Below, in pieces: positions 55,084 through 63,700 of a DNA stretch of 64,000 bases (position 1 is its first letter; every line of letters starts with the position of its first letter). The stretch is from Ruminococcus sp. (GTDB lineage: Bacteria > Bacillota > Clostridia > Oscillospirales > Acutalibacteraceae), in assembly GCA_017433905.1 (NCBI GenBank), contig JAFRGI010000017.1, forward strand, positions 32,998-96,997, in the 5' to 3' direction. The notes under the pieces are model-generated. The model saw only the letters and a list, made by a program, of their open reading frames with translations. It was not told where the DNA came from and did no database searches. Position numbers and translations under genes: made by a program.

Positions 55084-56262
55084 TTAGGTGGTCAAATCAT
55101 CCGTTTGCACCTTTGCCAATTGCTTTTGCATTTGTCGGGTGCGTACGCCGACAAGGGTGTCCAGTTCTTTGTTTGCCTGATCGAGTCTGGACTGCGTTTT
55201 TTCAAGAACGTCGGCGAAAGAATCAAATTCCTTTTTCACGCCGCGCAGTACATCCCAAACCTCTGCGCTGCGTTTCTGAACCGCGAGGGTACGGAAGCCC
55301 ATGTGCAAGGCGTTGAGCAGCGCTGCCATTGTGCTGGGACCCGCAAGAGATACTTTGTACTTGTGCTGCAATTCTTCAACCATGCCGCGATTGACAACCT
55401 CGCAGTACAAGCCCTCAAAGGGCAAAAACATGATTGCGAAGTCCGTGGTATGAGGCGGATCAATGTATTTGTCGTGAATATCCTTTGCTTCACTGCGAAT
55501 CGTGTTGAGCAAATTTTTTTCGCAACTCTCAATCTGTGCCTTGTCACCGCCCTCGATTGCATCACGCAGTGAGAGATAGGTGTCGCCTGGAAACTTTGAG
55601 TCGATCGGTAAATAAATATAACCGTTGTCCTCGGCAGGCAGCTTGACGGCAAATTCCACGCGGTTGCGCGCACCTTTTTTTGTGGCGGCATTCTCTTCGT
55701 ACTGAGACGGAGAAAGAATTTCCGCAAGAATGCTGCCGAGTTGGATCTCACCGAGAATACCGCGCGTCTTGACATTGGAGAGCACTTTTTTCAGATCCCC
55801 AACGCCCATCGCGAGATTTTGCATTTCACCCAAGCCTTTGTATACCTGTTCCAGACGCTGGCTGACCAGAGAAAAGCTGTTGCTGAATTTTTCATCCAGA
55901 CTTTTGTTGAGCTTTTCATCAACCGTGCGCCGCATTTCTTCCAGCTGACGGTTATTGTCGGTCTGTATCACGTCGAGCTGCTTTTCCATGGTCTCGCGGA
56001 TACCCTCGAGTTGACGTTCGTTGGAGGCGGAAAAGCCCTGCAAACGCTGTTCAAGCATGCCGCCCATGGCGCTGACGGAATTTTGTGTCTGCGCGCCGAT
56101 TTCCTGACGCAGTACGCTTTGTTGCTGTGCGATCTCTGTGCTGATTTTGCGGGCGAGATCCTGCTCGTTAATCTTGCTATTATTCTTAATCAGAATTAAA
56201 ACGATCAGTACCGACAAAAGAATGACAGACGAGATGCCGATAATCAGTAAAACAGTTTCCAT
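55084..56262 (-). CDS. rmuC: DNA recombination protein RmuC
   Basis: 392 residues: N-terminal membrane helix (about 4-24), a long coiled coil (30-145, rich in Gln, Glu and Arg) and the RmuC nuclease-like domain (about 150-370) with ILGEIQLGSILAEIL, VEFAVKLPAED and YLPIDSKFPGDTY. In E. coli RmuC limits recombination between inverted repeats. AAGGAG lies before the ATG. Monocistronic and convergent with uvrA. Confidence 0.94.
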   Translation of the reverse strand: METVLLIIGISSVILLSVLIVLILIKNNSKINEQDLARKISTEIAQQQSVLRQEIGAQTQNSVSAMGGMLEQRLQGFSASNERQLEGIRETMEKQLDVIQTDNNRQLEEMRRTVDEKLNKSLDEKFSNSFSLVSQRLEQVYKGLGEMQNLAMGVGDLKKVLSNVKTRGILGEIQLGSILAEILSPSQYEENAATKKGARNRVEFAVKLPAEDNGYIYLPIDSKFPGDTYLSLRDAIEGGDKAQIESCEKNLLNTIRSEAKDIHDKYIDPPHTTDFAIMFLPFEGLYCEVVNRGMVEELQHKYKVSLAGPSTMAALLNALHMGFRTLAVQKRSAEVWDVLRGVKKEFDSFADVLEKTQSRLDQANKELDTLVGVRTRQMQKQLAKVQTDDLTT

Positions 56263-56283
56263 TCATATCCACTCCTTGCACCT

Positions 56284-56312
56284 ATCATACCACAGGAAGA
56301 GAGAAAATACAA
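56284..56312 (-). promoter_or_regulatory. Promoter of rmuC
   Basis: Minus strand TTGTAT, 17-base spacer, TATGAT with TGG upstream. Confidence 0.65.
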
Positions 56313-56342
56313 GAATGCAGTGGGAGATAAACAGGACAGTGC

Positions 56343-57266
56343 TCAGTTGAAAACTGTTTCCACGTGTTTTTGACACCCCTCGGGGGAATAGAGAAAGCGA
56401 TCGAGATGTGATTCACGGAAAAAGTAGGCAGGAGGCTGGGGGTTGTAGGCGTAATCAAAGGTGTCGATGATGATCAGTTTGATTTTCATTTTTTCAGGGA
56501 TAATGCTTTTGATATAGACGCTCGCCTGCTGACCGGCAGTGACGCCGTCACGGCTTTCGGCGAGACCGGCTAGATTCGGCGCGAGTTCCACAAACGCGCC
56601 GTAATGCTCCACGCTGCGGATGATGCCCGAGACGGTTTCTCCGGCACGGAAGCAAGCAGCGTTCTGCTTCCATGTACCTAACAGTTCCTTATGACTGAGG
56701 CTGATTCTGCCGTTTTCGAGTGAGCGGACAACTGCCCGGATGTCCATGCCAACGCAAAACCGCTCCTTGGGATGTTCGATCCGCGAAACGGAGATCGCGT
56801 CGATTGGCATGAGCGCGACGATGCCGCATCCGATATCTGCGAATGCGCCGAAGCTTTCAAGATGGGTGATCTTCGCATCAATGACATCTCCCTTGCGCAG
56901 TGCGGAGATGTAGTGTTCCATGCAGCGTTGCTGCGCGTTTTCACGCGAGAGAACAGCGTATTCGGCGCCGCTTTGGTCAGTGCGAAAGTCTGTTATCGTG
57001 AAGCAAACAGGTCGGTTCACGCGCGAGATGATCGCGATATCCCGTACACTTCCGTCACGGATACCCAGCGCGCCTTCCTCGCGCGGAATCACACCGCGCA
57101 TACAGCCGAGATCCACGGTGAGGTTATGTGCTGCGTCGCATAGCACGGCGCGCGCTTCCAAAATCAAACCCTGTTCCGCTGCCTCGTGCAGCTTACGCGG
57201 TGAGCTGATGATATGCATATTCTCGGGGTCAAGCAAGAGACTACCCTCGGGCAGAAATTCTGACAT
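56343..57266 (-). CDS. S1 RNA-binding domain protein
   Basis: 307 residues with at least two recognisable S1 (OB-fold) domains: KGDVIDAKITHLESFGAFAD (about 137-205) and AGETVSGIIRSVEHYGAFVE (about 220-285), preceded by a divergent N-terminal domain that includes LTVDLGCMRGVIPREEG. The layout is that of short Clostridial proteins annotated as 30S S1-like, not of full S1 with four to six domains. The ATG at 57266 has GGAGGTAA; the frame runs open to 57623 over the promoter of the divergent HAD gene, which is not coding here. RNA target unknown. Confidence 0.85.
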   Translation of the reverse strand: MSEFLPEGSLLLDPENMHIISSPRKLHEAAEQGLILEARAVLCDAAHNLTVDLGCMRGVIPREEGALGIRDGSVRDIAIISRVNRPVCFTITDFRTDQSGAEYAVLSRENAQQRCMEHYISALRKGDVIDAKITHLESFGAFADIGCGIVALMPIDAISVSRIEHPKERFCVGMDIRAVVRSLENGRISLSHKELLGTWKQNAACFRAGETVSGIIRSVEHYGAFVELAPNLAGLAESRDGVTAGQQASVYIKSIIPEKMKIKLIIIDTFDYAYNPQPPAYFFRESHLDRFLYSPEGCQKHVETVFN

Positions 57267-57349
57267 TTTATTACCTCCGTCATATTGGGTTACAAAATAG
57301 GATATGAAATCGGCGGCAAATATATGAATCCATGCGGTGTGGGGGAGAG

Positions 57350-57378
57350 TTGCAATTTGTACGTCGATGTGATATGAT
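57350..57378 (+). promoter_or_regulatory. Promoter of the HAD phosphatase gene
   Basis: TTGCAA, 17-base spacer, TATGAT with TGA upstream. Confidence 0.65.
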
Positions 57379-57414
57379 GGTTGCAACGAAAACTGTGAAA
57401 AGAGGCGAGCAACC

Positions 57415-58260
57415 GTGACCGAACGACCGATTGTAGCCCTGATGTACGATTTTGACCGTACACTGTCGACGCGCGATATGCAGGAATACAGCTTTATACC
57501 CCGTCTCGGAATGGATAGCGCTGCATTCTGGAAATTTGCCAACGACCTTGGTAACCGTGAGCATATGGATTCCGTGCTCGCGTATATGTATGCGATGGTG
57601 CGGATTTCCGCAGAAAAAGGCATGCCGCTGCGGCGTCAGCAGCTTGTTCGGATGGGAGAAAGCGTGGAGTTTTTTGACGGAGTGCCGGAATGGTTTGCGC
57701 GTATCAACGCTTTTGGCAGGGAGCAGGGCGTGGAAGTGGAGCATTACATCATTTCCTCCGGCATGAAAGAAATCATTGAGGGTACAGCTATCGCCCGGGA
57801 GTTTCGCAGCATTTTTGCCTGTGAATTTCTCTACGATGCGGACGGCGTTGCGGTCTGGCCGAAAACCGACGTCAATTATACCAACAAAACACAGTTTGTG
57901 TACCGCATCAACAAGGGCGTGCTTGCGGTCGAAAACGACGTAGACCTCAATCGTTCCATGCCCGAGGACAGCAAGCGTGTGCCCTTCTGCAACATGATTT
58001 ATATTGGCGACGGATTGTCCGATGTGCCCTGTATGAAGATGATGAAGTCTTACGGGGGCTATTCGATTGCGGTTTATCAGGACAGAAAAAAGGTGGAATC
58101 ACTTCTTGACCGCGACCGTGTGGATTTTATCTATCCGGCCGATTACCGCGCAAACAGCGGATTGGATGTGACCGTACGCAATATCATTCGAAAAATGTCG
58201 ATCAGCGACAAGCTTTATCACGAAAATGCGGCGCAGAAAAAAGGGCGATGCATGGATTGA
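57415..58260 (+). CDS. HAD superfamily hydrolase (phosphoserine-phosphatase-like)
   Basis: 281 residues. HAD motif I DFDRTLS (12-18, nucleophile Asp and acid Asp), motif II ISSGMKEII and motif III/IV IGDGLSDVPCMKMM are present, with the type I cap between motifs I and II as in SerB-like enzymes. Substrate unknown. The start is GTG at 57415, after AGAGGCGAG. Convergent with the HTH pair at 58279. Confidence 0.88.
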   Translation: MTERPIVALMYDFDRTLSTRDMQEYSFIPRLGMDSAAFWKFANDLGNREHMDSVLAYMYAMVRISAEKGMPLRRQQLVRMGESVEFFDGVPEWFARINAFGREQGVEVEHYIISSGMKEIIEGTAIAREFRSIFACEFLYDADGVAVWPKTDVNYTNKTQFVYRINKGVLAVENDVDLNRSMPEDSKRVPFCNMIYIGDGLSDVPCMKMMKSYGGYSIAVYQDRKKVESLLDRDRVDFIYPADYRANSGLDVTVRNIIRKMSISDKLYHENAAQKKGRCMD

Positions 58261-58278
58261 ATGGCGTTGTGCCGGAGA

Positions 58279-58575
58279 TCAGGAGTAATAGGAGGCGATT
58301 TTGCGAAGCTTGGTTTTTGCAGCCTTGATGTGGCGGCAGACCGTAGAGCGGGAGAGATGCAGCTCTGCGGCGATCTGTTTCTGCGGCACACCCTCGGCAT
58401 ATGCAGTCAGACAAGTCAGTTGCATTTTTGTCAGAGAACCTTCCATAGCTTTATGAAGAATACGGCTTAGTCGTTGTCTTTCCGCCCGGTTATCACCGGC
58501 GCTGCGGAAGGATTCGCTCATCATGCTGTAGCGGTTGTCATTAATCTCGTTGAAATGAAAAATCTGCGTTCTCAT
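58279..58575 (-). CDS. Small helix-turn-helix DNA-binding protein (LuxR/sigma-region-4 type)
   Basis: 98 residues. The C-terminal half (about 48-95) is a helix-turn-helix of the LuxR/sigma-70 region 4 kind: LTKMQLTCLTAYAEGVPQKQ, IAAELHLSRSTVCRHIKAAK. The N-terminal half has no recognisable sigma region 2, so it is probably a regulator rather than a sigma factor. Its ATG overlaps the stop of the 68-residue upstream gene (ATGA). Similar short HTH proteins occur in phages and conjugative elements, but no such element is visible around it. Confidence 0.75.
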   Translation of the reverse strand: MRTQIFHFNEINDNRYSMMSESFRSAGDNRAERQRLSRILHKAMEGSLTKMQLTCLTAYAEGVPQKQIAAELHLSRSTVCRHIKAAKTKLRKIASYYS

Positions 58576-58778
58576 GCGGCATCACGATGCCTTTCCTTGA
58601 GCAGAGCGGCGGTTTGTATACATTCGCGGTAATAGCTGCGAAATAGGGCGAGCTTTTGATCGAGTTCTTTTTTTTGTGAGGGAGAGGCGCAGGTGCGCGC
58701 AGTTTTGAGTTTTTCAATCACCTTGGCAAGTTCTTCTGCGGTTTGCGTATATTCCATTGACCATGTAAGATAATTCAT
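58572..58778 (-). CDS. Hypothetical 68-residue helical protein, coupled to the HTH gene
   Basis: Not recognised. Begins MNYLTWSMEYTQTAEELAKV and is highly charged and helical throughout, with a CASPSQKKELDQKLALFRSY segment that could form a coiled coil. The ATG at 58778 has AAGGAAGG upstream; the frame is open to 58901, but the predicted transcript starts near 58862 and contains no earlier start codon. Overlaps the HTH gene by four bases, so the two proteins may work as a pair. Confidence 0.65.
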   Translation of the reverse strand: MNYLTWSMEYTQTAEELAKVIEKLKTARTCASPSQKKELDQKLALFRSYYRECIQTAALLKERHRDAA

Positions 58779-58868
58779 GTATAGACCTTCCTTTTTGAAT
58801 CTGGCAAATACTGGTTTTAACTCATCAGGGATTTTTCCGACGGGGCGTTTCGGGATCCCTGTAATTCT

Positions 58869-58897
58869 ATTATAACGCATAAATCCGAAAATTGCAA
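58869..58897 (-). promoter_or_regulatory. Promoter of the 68-aa/HTH gene pair
   Basis: Minus strand TTGCAA, 17-base spacer, perfect TATAAT. The leader of about 84 bases contains AGGGAT/ATCCCT able to pair. Confidence 0.75.
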
Positions 58898-59131
58898 ACA
58901 AATGTTCGAAAAAATATTTAGTTTTTTTATTCTTCTGAATTCTTGTTGTTAAATTCTGTAAAAGAATGATTACCTACCGAAAACGCATGTATATTTTTGT
59001 GCTATTTGCTGATATCGTTTTTTGGAATCTGACATAATTCCTCTTATTCACAGGATTTTCAAAAAATAGTAACCAAACCTTGCGTTAAAATTATGTGCAA
59101 CTTGTTGTTTTTGCTGTTTAGAAAAAACAAA

Positions 59132-59175
59132 TCCGTCATTTTCCACTTGAAAATGACGGAAAAATTTTGTATAAT
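59132..59175 (+). promoter_or_regulatory. Promoter overlapped by a perfect 12-bp inverted repeat
   Basis: TCCGTCATTTTC (59132-59143) and GAAAATGACGGA (59149-59160) are perfect arms around five bases. The -35 box TTGAAA (59147-59152) lies in the repeat, then a 17-base spacer and perfect TATAAT (59170-59175). It could be an operator; on the minus strand the same hairpin followed by TTTGTTTTTT would be a terminator. Confidence 0.6.
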
Positions 59176-59340
59176 AGGGTTAGAAAAACACTTGAAAGTT
59201 GCATAAACACTGCGTTTTTGGACGAATATATGTTTTTCGAATACTTCGATGAAATGCAATGCTCTTAACAGGACATTCATTTTCATAAAACACACAATCG
59301 CGGGGCAGGCTGTCAGAAGACAGTCTGCTTTGCGTTTTAT
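59176..59340 (+). ncRNA. Candidate small transcript or leader, ending in a terminator
   Basis: Between the promoter at 59147-59175 and a hairpin at 59305-59326 (GCAGGCTGTC/GACAGTCTGC, four-base loop, then TTTGCGTTTT) there is about 150 bases with no convincing gene; the only start-codon frame of note is a 12-codon one at 59230. Could be a small RNA, a tiny-peptide gene or a degv leader. Prediction only. Confidence 0.4.
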
Positions 59341-59462
59341 CAGGTTGTGCTACGCGCGCGGTTACGCGTAAGCGTATCTTCTTCTTTTTCTTCTTCTTCT
59401 CACGACTTGTATCAAGTCGTGTTGAGTCGTAACGTTTCGATTTACGTATTTGGTGAAAATAC
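59341..59462. other. Structured non-coding stretch upstream of degV
   Basis: Contains the palindrome TTACGCGTAA (59362-59371), a pyrimidine tract of about 25 bases (59378-59400) and a perfect hairpin CACGACTTG-TAT-CAAGTCGTG (59401-59421) followed by a partial echo of its arm, GAGTCGTAACG. No coding frame is supported. The part from 58898 to 59131 is AT-rich, with nothing recognised. Confidence 0.5.
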
Positions 59463-59491
59463 TTGCCAAATCATATAAAAAATGCTAAAAT
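59463..59491 (+). promoter_or_regulatory. Promoter of the degV/fakB gene
   Basis: TTGCCA, 17-base spacer, TAAAAT with TGC upstream, 40 bases before the ATG. Confidence 0.65.
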
Positions 59492-59530
59492 TAATCAGAA
59501 AAGTTTATTGGATTTAGGAGGAGGAATAAC

Positions 59531-60376
59531 ATGAACGTCAAAATTATCTCTGACAGTACCAGTGATTTATCTCCGGAGTTGATCAAACAATATGATATTT
59601 GTATTGTGCCGTTGTATGTGGTTATGGGGGACAAAATCCTTAAAGATGGTGTGGAAGCTGCACCCGAGGATATTTATTCATTTGTGAACGAGACGGGAAA
59701 GCTGCCCAAGACCTCTGCGCCGAACCTCAATGATTTTCTGAGCGCATTTCGTAATTGGAAACAGCAGGGATATGAGATTGTGCATTTTAATATCAGCTCT
59801 GATTTTTCCAGTTCACATGCAACTGCGCGGATGGCTGCTGAGGAAGTGGGTGGTGTTGAGGTAGTCGATACTCGTAATCTTTCGACAGGCTCGGGATTGG
59901 TGGTTCTTCACGCCTGTGAGATGGCGCAAAAAGGCGCTTCTGCTAAGGAGATTGCGGAGAAATGCCGCGCTTTGACCGATAAAGTAGAAGCGAGCTTTGT
60001 CGTTGACAGTATTGACTATCTGCGCAAAGGAGGTCGTTGTTCCTCTGTGACGGCTTTGGGTGCGAATTTGCTCAAACTTAAGCCCTGCATTGAAGTGCTT
60101 GGCGGAAAAATGCAGTCGGGAAAGAAATATCGCGGCAATATGGAAAAGGTCATTCTCCATTATGTTGCAGAACGGTTGCAGCACCGCGATGACATTGATC
60201 TTCATCGTATTTTTATTACATATACGAGTTGTTCTCCGAAAATTGTGGAACAGGTTCGCGACAAGATTAATGAGTTGTCTCCGGGCTTTGACGAGATTCT
60301 GGAAACGACAGCGGGATGTACCATCACCTCGCATTGTGGTCCGTGCACACTCGGCATACTTTTTATCCGAAAATAA
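59531..60376 (+). CDS. DegV family fatty-acid-binding protein (FakB type)
   Basis: 281 residues. The DegV start VKIISDSTSDLSPELIKQYD, TSAPNLNDF, FNISSDFSSSHATA (phosphate/carboxylate-binding loop), DTRNLSTGSGLVV and the C-terminal TAGCTITSHCGPCTLGILFI are characteristic. Such proteins bind a fatty acid and present it to FakA for phosphorylation; the only FakA seen here is at 35620. AGGAGGAGG precedes the ATG. Confidence 0.94.
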   Translation: MNVKIISDSTSDLSPELIKQYDICIVPLYVVMGDKILKDGVEAAPEDIYSFVNETGKLPKTSAPNLNDFLSAFRNWKQQGYEIVHFNISSDFSSSHATARMAAEEVGGVEVVDTRNLSTGSGLVVLHACEMAQKGASAKEIAEKCRALTDKVEASFVVDSIDYLRKGGRCSSVTALGANLLKLKPCIEVLGGKMQSGKKYRGNMEKVILHYVAERLQHRDDIDLHRIFITYTSCSPKIVEQVRDKINELSPGFDEILETTAGCTITSHCGPCTLGILFIRK

Positions 60377-60390
60377 ATATGCTTTGCTGA

Positions 60391-60434
60391 AAAAAAGACC
60401 GGCTCACGCTCCCCAAAGGGGTTGAGCCGGTTTT
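60391..60434. terminator. Bidirectional terminator between degV and yebC
   Basis: ACCGGCTCA and TGAGCCGGT form a nine-base stem with a loop containing CCCC/GGGG, A-run before and TTTT after. Confidence 0.85.
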
Positions 60435-60440
60435 ACCATT

Positions 60441-61175
60441 TTAAGCTTCTTCCCAGTTGTGCCAGACGTTCTGGATGTCGTCATTATCCTCAAACATATC
60501 GAGCATTTTTTGCATTTTGACTGCAGCGTCCTCGTCCTCAATCTTGGTATATGTATCGGGAACCATCTCTACCTCTGCGGAAACAAAGGAGTAGCCGAGC
60601 TTCTCCAGTGCGTCCCGAACCGCGCTGAAATCCTCAGGTTCGGTATAAATGGTAAAGACGTCTGCATCTGCCTCAAAATCGGAAGCGCCAACCTCAAGTG
60701 CGTCGGTCATGACGGCGTCCTCGTCCTTTTCTAAATCCTCACGTTCAATTACCAGCACGCCCTTGCGCGAGAACATAAATCCAACGCAGCCTTGGGCGCC
60801 CATATTGCCGCCGAATTTATCGAAGTAATGTCTGACCTCGCCTGCCGTACGGTTACGGTTATCTGTGAGCGCTTCGACGATCACAGCGATACCGCAGGGA
60901 CCGTATCCCTCGTAGGTCACTGCCTCGTAATTGGTGGAATCACCTTCGTTGACGGCTTTCTTGATGATTCTTTCAATATTATCGTTAGGCACATTTGCCG
61001 CTTTTGCCTTGGCAATGGTGTCGCGCAGTTTGGAATTGACGTTGGGATCGGCGCTGCCGCCCGTTTTGATCGCAACAATCAACTCTCTGCCGATTTTGGT
61101 GAAAACCTTGGCGCGCGCCGCATCGTTTTTACCTTTTTTTTGTTTAATGGTACTCCATTTATTATGTCCTGACAT
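60441..61175 (-). CDS. yebC: YebC/PmpR family regulatory protein
   Basis: 244 residues. [20 protein letters not shown] and the [18 protein letters not shown] segment identify the TACO1/YebC family, three-domain proteins that act as DNA-binding regulators or, for some members, help ribosomes through proline-rich stretches. AAAGGAATG precedes the ATG. Convergent with degV. Confidence 0.97.
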   Translation of the reverse strand: MSGHNKWSTIKQKKGKNDAARAKVFTKIGRELIVAIKTGGSADPNVNSKLRDTIAKAKAANVPNDNIERIIKKAVNEGDSTNYEAVTYEGYGPCGIAVIVEALTDNRNRTAGEVRHYFDKFGGNMGAQGCVGFMFSRKGVLVIEREDLEKDEDAVMTDALEVGASDFEADADVFTIYTEPEDFSAVRDALEKLGYSFVSAEVEMVPDTYTKIEDEDAAVKMQKMLDMFEDNDDIQNVWHNWEEA

Positions 61176-61290
61176 GAAAAATCATTCCTTTAATGTTTTC
61201 TTTCGATAGGAGCTGTGACATTGGCTCCCGCTTATGCGATTCAAAAACGATAGATGCGGGAGAATAATATGCCCACGCCGGCACTGTTTA

Positions 61291-62478
61291 TTATTCCGCT
61301 TCGCTTTCCGCTGCAGTTTCTGCTATAGTTTCCGCTACAGTTTCCGCTTCATTTTCTGCTGCGGTTTCTGTTTTGTTTTCTGCTGCTGTCTCCGCTGCAG
61401 ATGTGACCTCTGTTCCCTCTCTGACGAAGGGGAAGCCGTTGATATACAGTGTATCATTGTCTAACTGATAGGAAATGTCCATCGAGCTTTCTTTTGTGAA
61501 GATGTAAGTAACGGTGATCGTCGAATCCGAGAAGTCGTAGATGCCGTCGATTGCGTAGTCAATTGTCATGTTTGAGCCCGTGTACATATTCATCTGCGAG
61601 AATTTTTCCTGATAGTGTGCCTTGCCGTCTTTTGTGAAATCGTAGCTGAGATCATAGCCGTTCTGGTTGAAAACCCACTTGCCGGTGATTTCATCTTTGG
61701 GTGTAAATTCGTTTTCACGATTGATGGCAGGCGCTTTGTAGGAATCCGAGGTCATCTCGATCGGATCGGCTTCATCGGTCGGTGTGGTCAAAACAAGCTT
61801 TCTGCCCGTAAAGATGTTGCCGCTGATAGAAATTTCATACTCGCCGTAGGGGAGAAAGTTGTAGCTGGTAACCAGATCAGTCAGATCCATGGTAACCACG
61901 GATTTTCCCTCTGTATTCTTAAATATCTCGTAGGTACCCTTACTGGTGACGGTACCGATGGTTGCCTGTACTTCTTTTCCGCTGAAGGTGAAGTAATAGT
62001 CGACGTTCACGTTTTCAACTGCCTCGTCGTCGGTTGCGTTCGCCGCCATCATCGGAACCTGTCTGACAAAGTGCCACGTGCCCTCCAGACCTGTGTTAAA
62101 GAACATACGGATCACTAACGCTGCCAGTGCAACGACAATGACGATGCCTGCCGCGATCAGGATAGGCTTCATGATTATGTTTTTCTTTTTTTCGGGAACA
62201 TTTTCATCGGCAGATGTTTCTGTTCCGGCGCCGGTTTCCGCAAGCTCTTCGCCGAATGCAGTAGCAGCGGTTTCTTCTGTGTTTTCAGCAGCATTCTCCG
62301 CGGCGTCTTCTGTGGTTTCTGTTGTTTCCGCAGCGTTCTCCGCAGTGGTTTCTGCGCTTTCTGTTGTTTCCGCAACATTTGCGGCAGTGTCTTTTGCAGC
62401 AGACGCGGTTTTGGGTTCGTTACCGTTTACATTTTCTTCGGAAACGGTTTCATTGTTGAATTCTTTATTTTCTTCCAA
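61291..62478 (-). CDS. Membrane-anchored protein with AET-rich tails and two lipocalin-like repeats
   Basis: Not assigned to a known function. 395 residues: a low-complexity, acidic N-terminal segment (about 1-105) built of AETTE/AENAAE-type repeats; EKKKN and one membrane helix (about 112-134, hydrophobic IAAGIVIVVALAALVIRM); an extracellular part with two similar beta units starting GTWHFVRQ (about 141) and GKWVFNQNGYDLSYDFTKDG (about 260), like DUF5640-type lipocalin-like domains; and a second AET/AEN-rich tail (about 360-395). The start is TTG at 62478 with AAGGAGG upstream. The topology puts the N-terminal repeats inside the cell and the C-terminal ones outside. Confidence 0.75.
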   Translation of the reverse strand: MEENKEFNNETVSEENVNGNEPKTASAAKDTAANVAETTESAETTAENAAETTETTEDAAENAAENTEETAATAFGEELAETGAGTETSADENVPEKKKNIIMKPILIAAGIVIVVALAALVIRMFFNTGLEGTWHFVRQVPMMAANATDDEAVENVNVDYYFTFSGKEVQATIGTVTSKGTYEIFKNTEGKSVVTMDLTDLVTSYNFLPYGEYEISISGNIFTGRKLVLTTPTDEADPIEMTSDSYKAPAINRENEFTPKDEITGKWVFNQNGYDLSYDFTKDGKAHYQEKFSQMNMYTGSNMTIDYAIDGIYDFSDSTITVTYIFTKESSMDISYQLDNDTLYINGFPFVREGTEVTSAAETAAENKTETAAENEAETVAETIAETAAESEAE

Positions 62479-62510
62479 TGTTGAGTACCTCCTTTGCAAT
62501 CTTACCCTCT

Positions 62511-62539
62511 ATCATACTACTTTTTTCCCATAAAATCAA
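62511..62539 (-). promoter_or_regulatory. Promoter of the AET-rich protein gene
   Basis: Minus strand TTGATT, 17-base spacer, TATGAT. The rest of the gap up to 62776 shows no gene I would support. Confidence 0.7.
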
Positions 62540-62776
62540 GTGTTTTGTTTGCGTATGAGATTTTATACAGATATTTATAGGAAGTGCGAAAGAGTCCAGC
62601 GTTTAGGTCAGGCGGTTTTGTTTTGCGTAGGGGTATTTGGGATGAAGATCAGCTTGCCTAACGACGCTGGGTTTAAGCCTGATCATAACAAGCTCCGCTG
62701 GTTTTTTATTGAGCGCATCCGCCGGAGAAATGTGTAAGGTCGCAAAAGCCGCATAAGCCGAGGGGGGGATTAGTGG

Positions 62777-63589
62777 CTAAAGGGCGTGACCGCCGGAAAC
62801 CTTTATGACCTGCCCGGTAATCATTCGGGCCTGTTCACCGGCTAAAAACAGAATCGTTTCGGCAATATCCTCCGGTTGAATCAATTTACCTATTGGGATC
62901 AGCGGAATGACAGCTTTTTCCAAATCATTATCAATCCAGCCTGTTTGTGTCGGACCGGGAGCGACACAATTGACGGTGATGCCGTATTTGGCTGTCTCAA
63001 GCGCAATGCTGCGCGTCAGCGCTTCCAGAGTTGCTTTGCTCGCCCCATAGGTGATCTGACCGGCAAAAACCTGTGATGCATCGGTAGAAATGTTGATGAT
63101 CCTTCCGTAATCACAGCGGTGATGAATAAACTCTCTGGTCATTAAAATACTGCCGCGAACATTTACCGCGAAGGTATCGTCGATTACCTTTTGAGTGATT
63201 TTTTCGATGGTGTCAAGCCCGGTTTCATCATCTGTCGCTGCATTATTGACTAAAACGTCAATCCTGCCGTATTTTTTCAGCGTGGCAGTATAAACCTCTT
63301 TTACGGCCTTTTCATCTGAAATATCGCTCTCAAAAATAAGATAATCCGCGTTTATATCTTTGAGCATTTTTTCTACATGATCTGCATTTTCCGCATTTGC
63401 CTCGTAGTATCTGTCCACACCGTTACAAAATGTTTTGGTTTGATCAAAAGATCGTGGAATCTTCTTATAAACTAATACGATTTTTGCTTTTTCGCGGGCA
63501 AATGCCAGGGCGGTTGTTGCTCCGATTCCCCGGGGATTATTCGCGCCCGTAATCAAAACGACTTTATTCTTTAATCCGTAATCAATCAT
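62777..63589 (-). CDS. SDR family NAD(P)-dependent oxidoreductase
   Basis: Short-chain dehydrogenase/reductase of 270 residues. Cofactor motif TGANNPRGIG (14-23, Gly-rich, with two extra residues compared with the usual TGxxxGIG spacing), NNAA, catalytic Ser in INISTDAS and YGASK, and PGPTQTGW. The C-terminal MITGQVIKVSGGHAL is typical of FabG-like classical SDRs. Substrate unknown. GGTGAAAA precedes the ATG. Ends the annotated genes at the right side, downstream of a flavoprotein remnant. Confidence 0.92.
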   Translation of the reverse strand: MIDYGLKNKVVLITGANNPRGIGATTALAFAREKAKIVLVYKKIPRSFDQTKTFCNGVDRYYEANAENADHVEKMLKDINADYLIFESDISDEKAVKEVYTATLKKYGRIDVLVNNAATDDETGLDTIEKITQKVIDDTFAVNVRGSILMTREFIHHRCDYGRIINISTDASQVFAGQITYGASKATLEALTRSIALETAKYGITVNCVAPGPTQTGWIDNDLEKAVIPLIPIGKLIQPEDIAETILFLAGEQARMITGQVIKVSGGHAL

Positions 63590-63700
63590 TTTTTCACCTG
63601 TTCAGTATACCTGTTTTTTATCTACCCAAGAGAGTTTCCCCTTGAAAAGCTGAAATGCACTGATTTTGAAATTTTCCGGAAACGTGCAGGGGTGATTTAG

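Noticed and set aside
59059-59295. 78-codon minus-strand frame (Phe/Lys/Asn-rich)
   Set aside because: Spans a perfect hairpin with T-run on its own strand and the promoter on the other; composition is that of AT-rich non-coding DNA.
61300-62400. Regularly spaced repetitive DNA resembling a CRISPR array
   Set aside because: The repeats are in frame, codon-sized and encode Ala/Glu/Thr tracts; there are no unique spacers or cas genes.
62540-62737. 65-codon plus-strand frame ending in a basic peptide
   Set aside because: No ribosome site before the first codon, no family likeness, and it begins inside the divergent promoter at 62511-62539.
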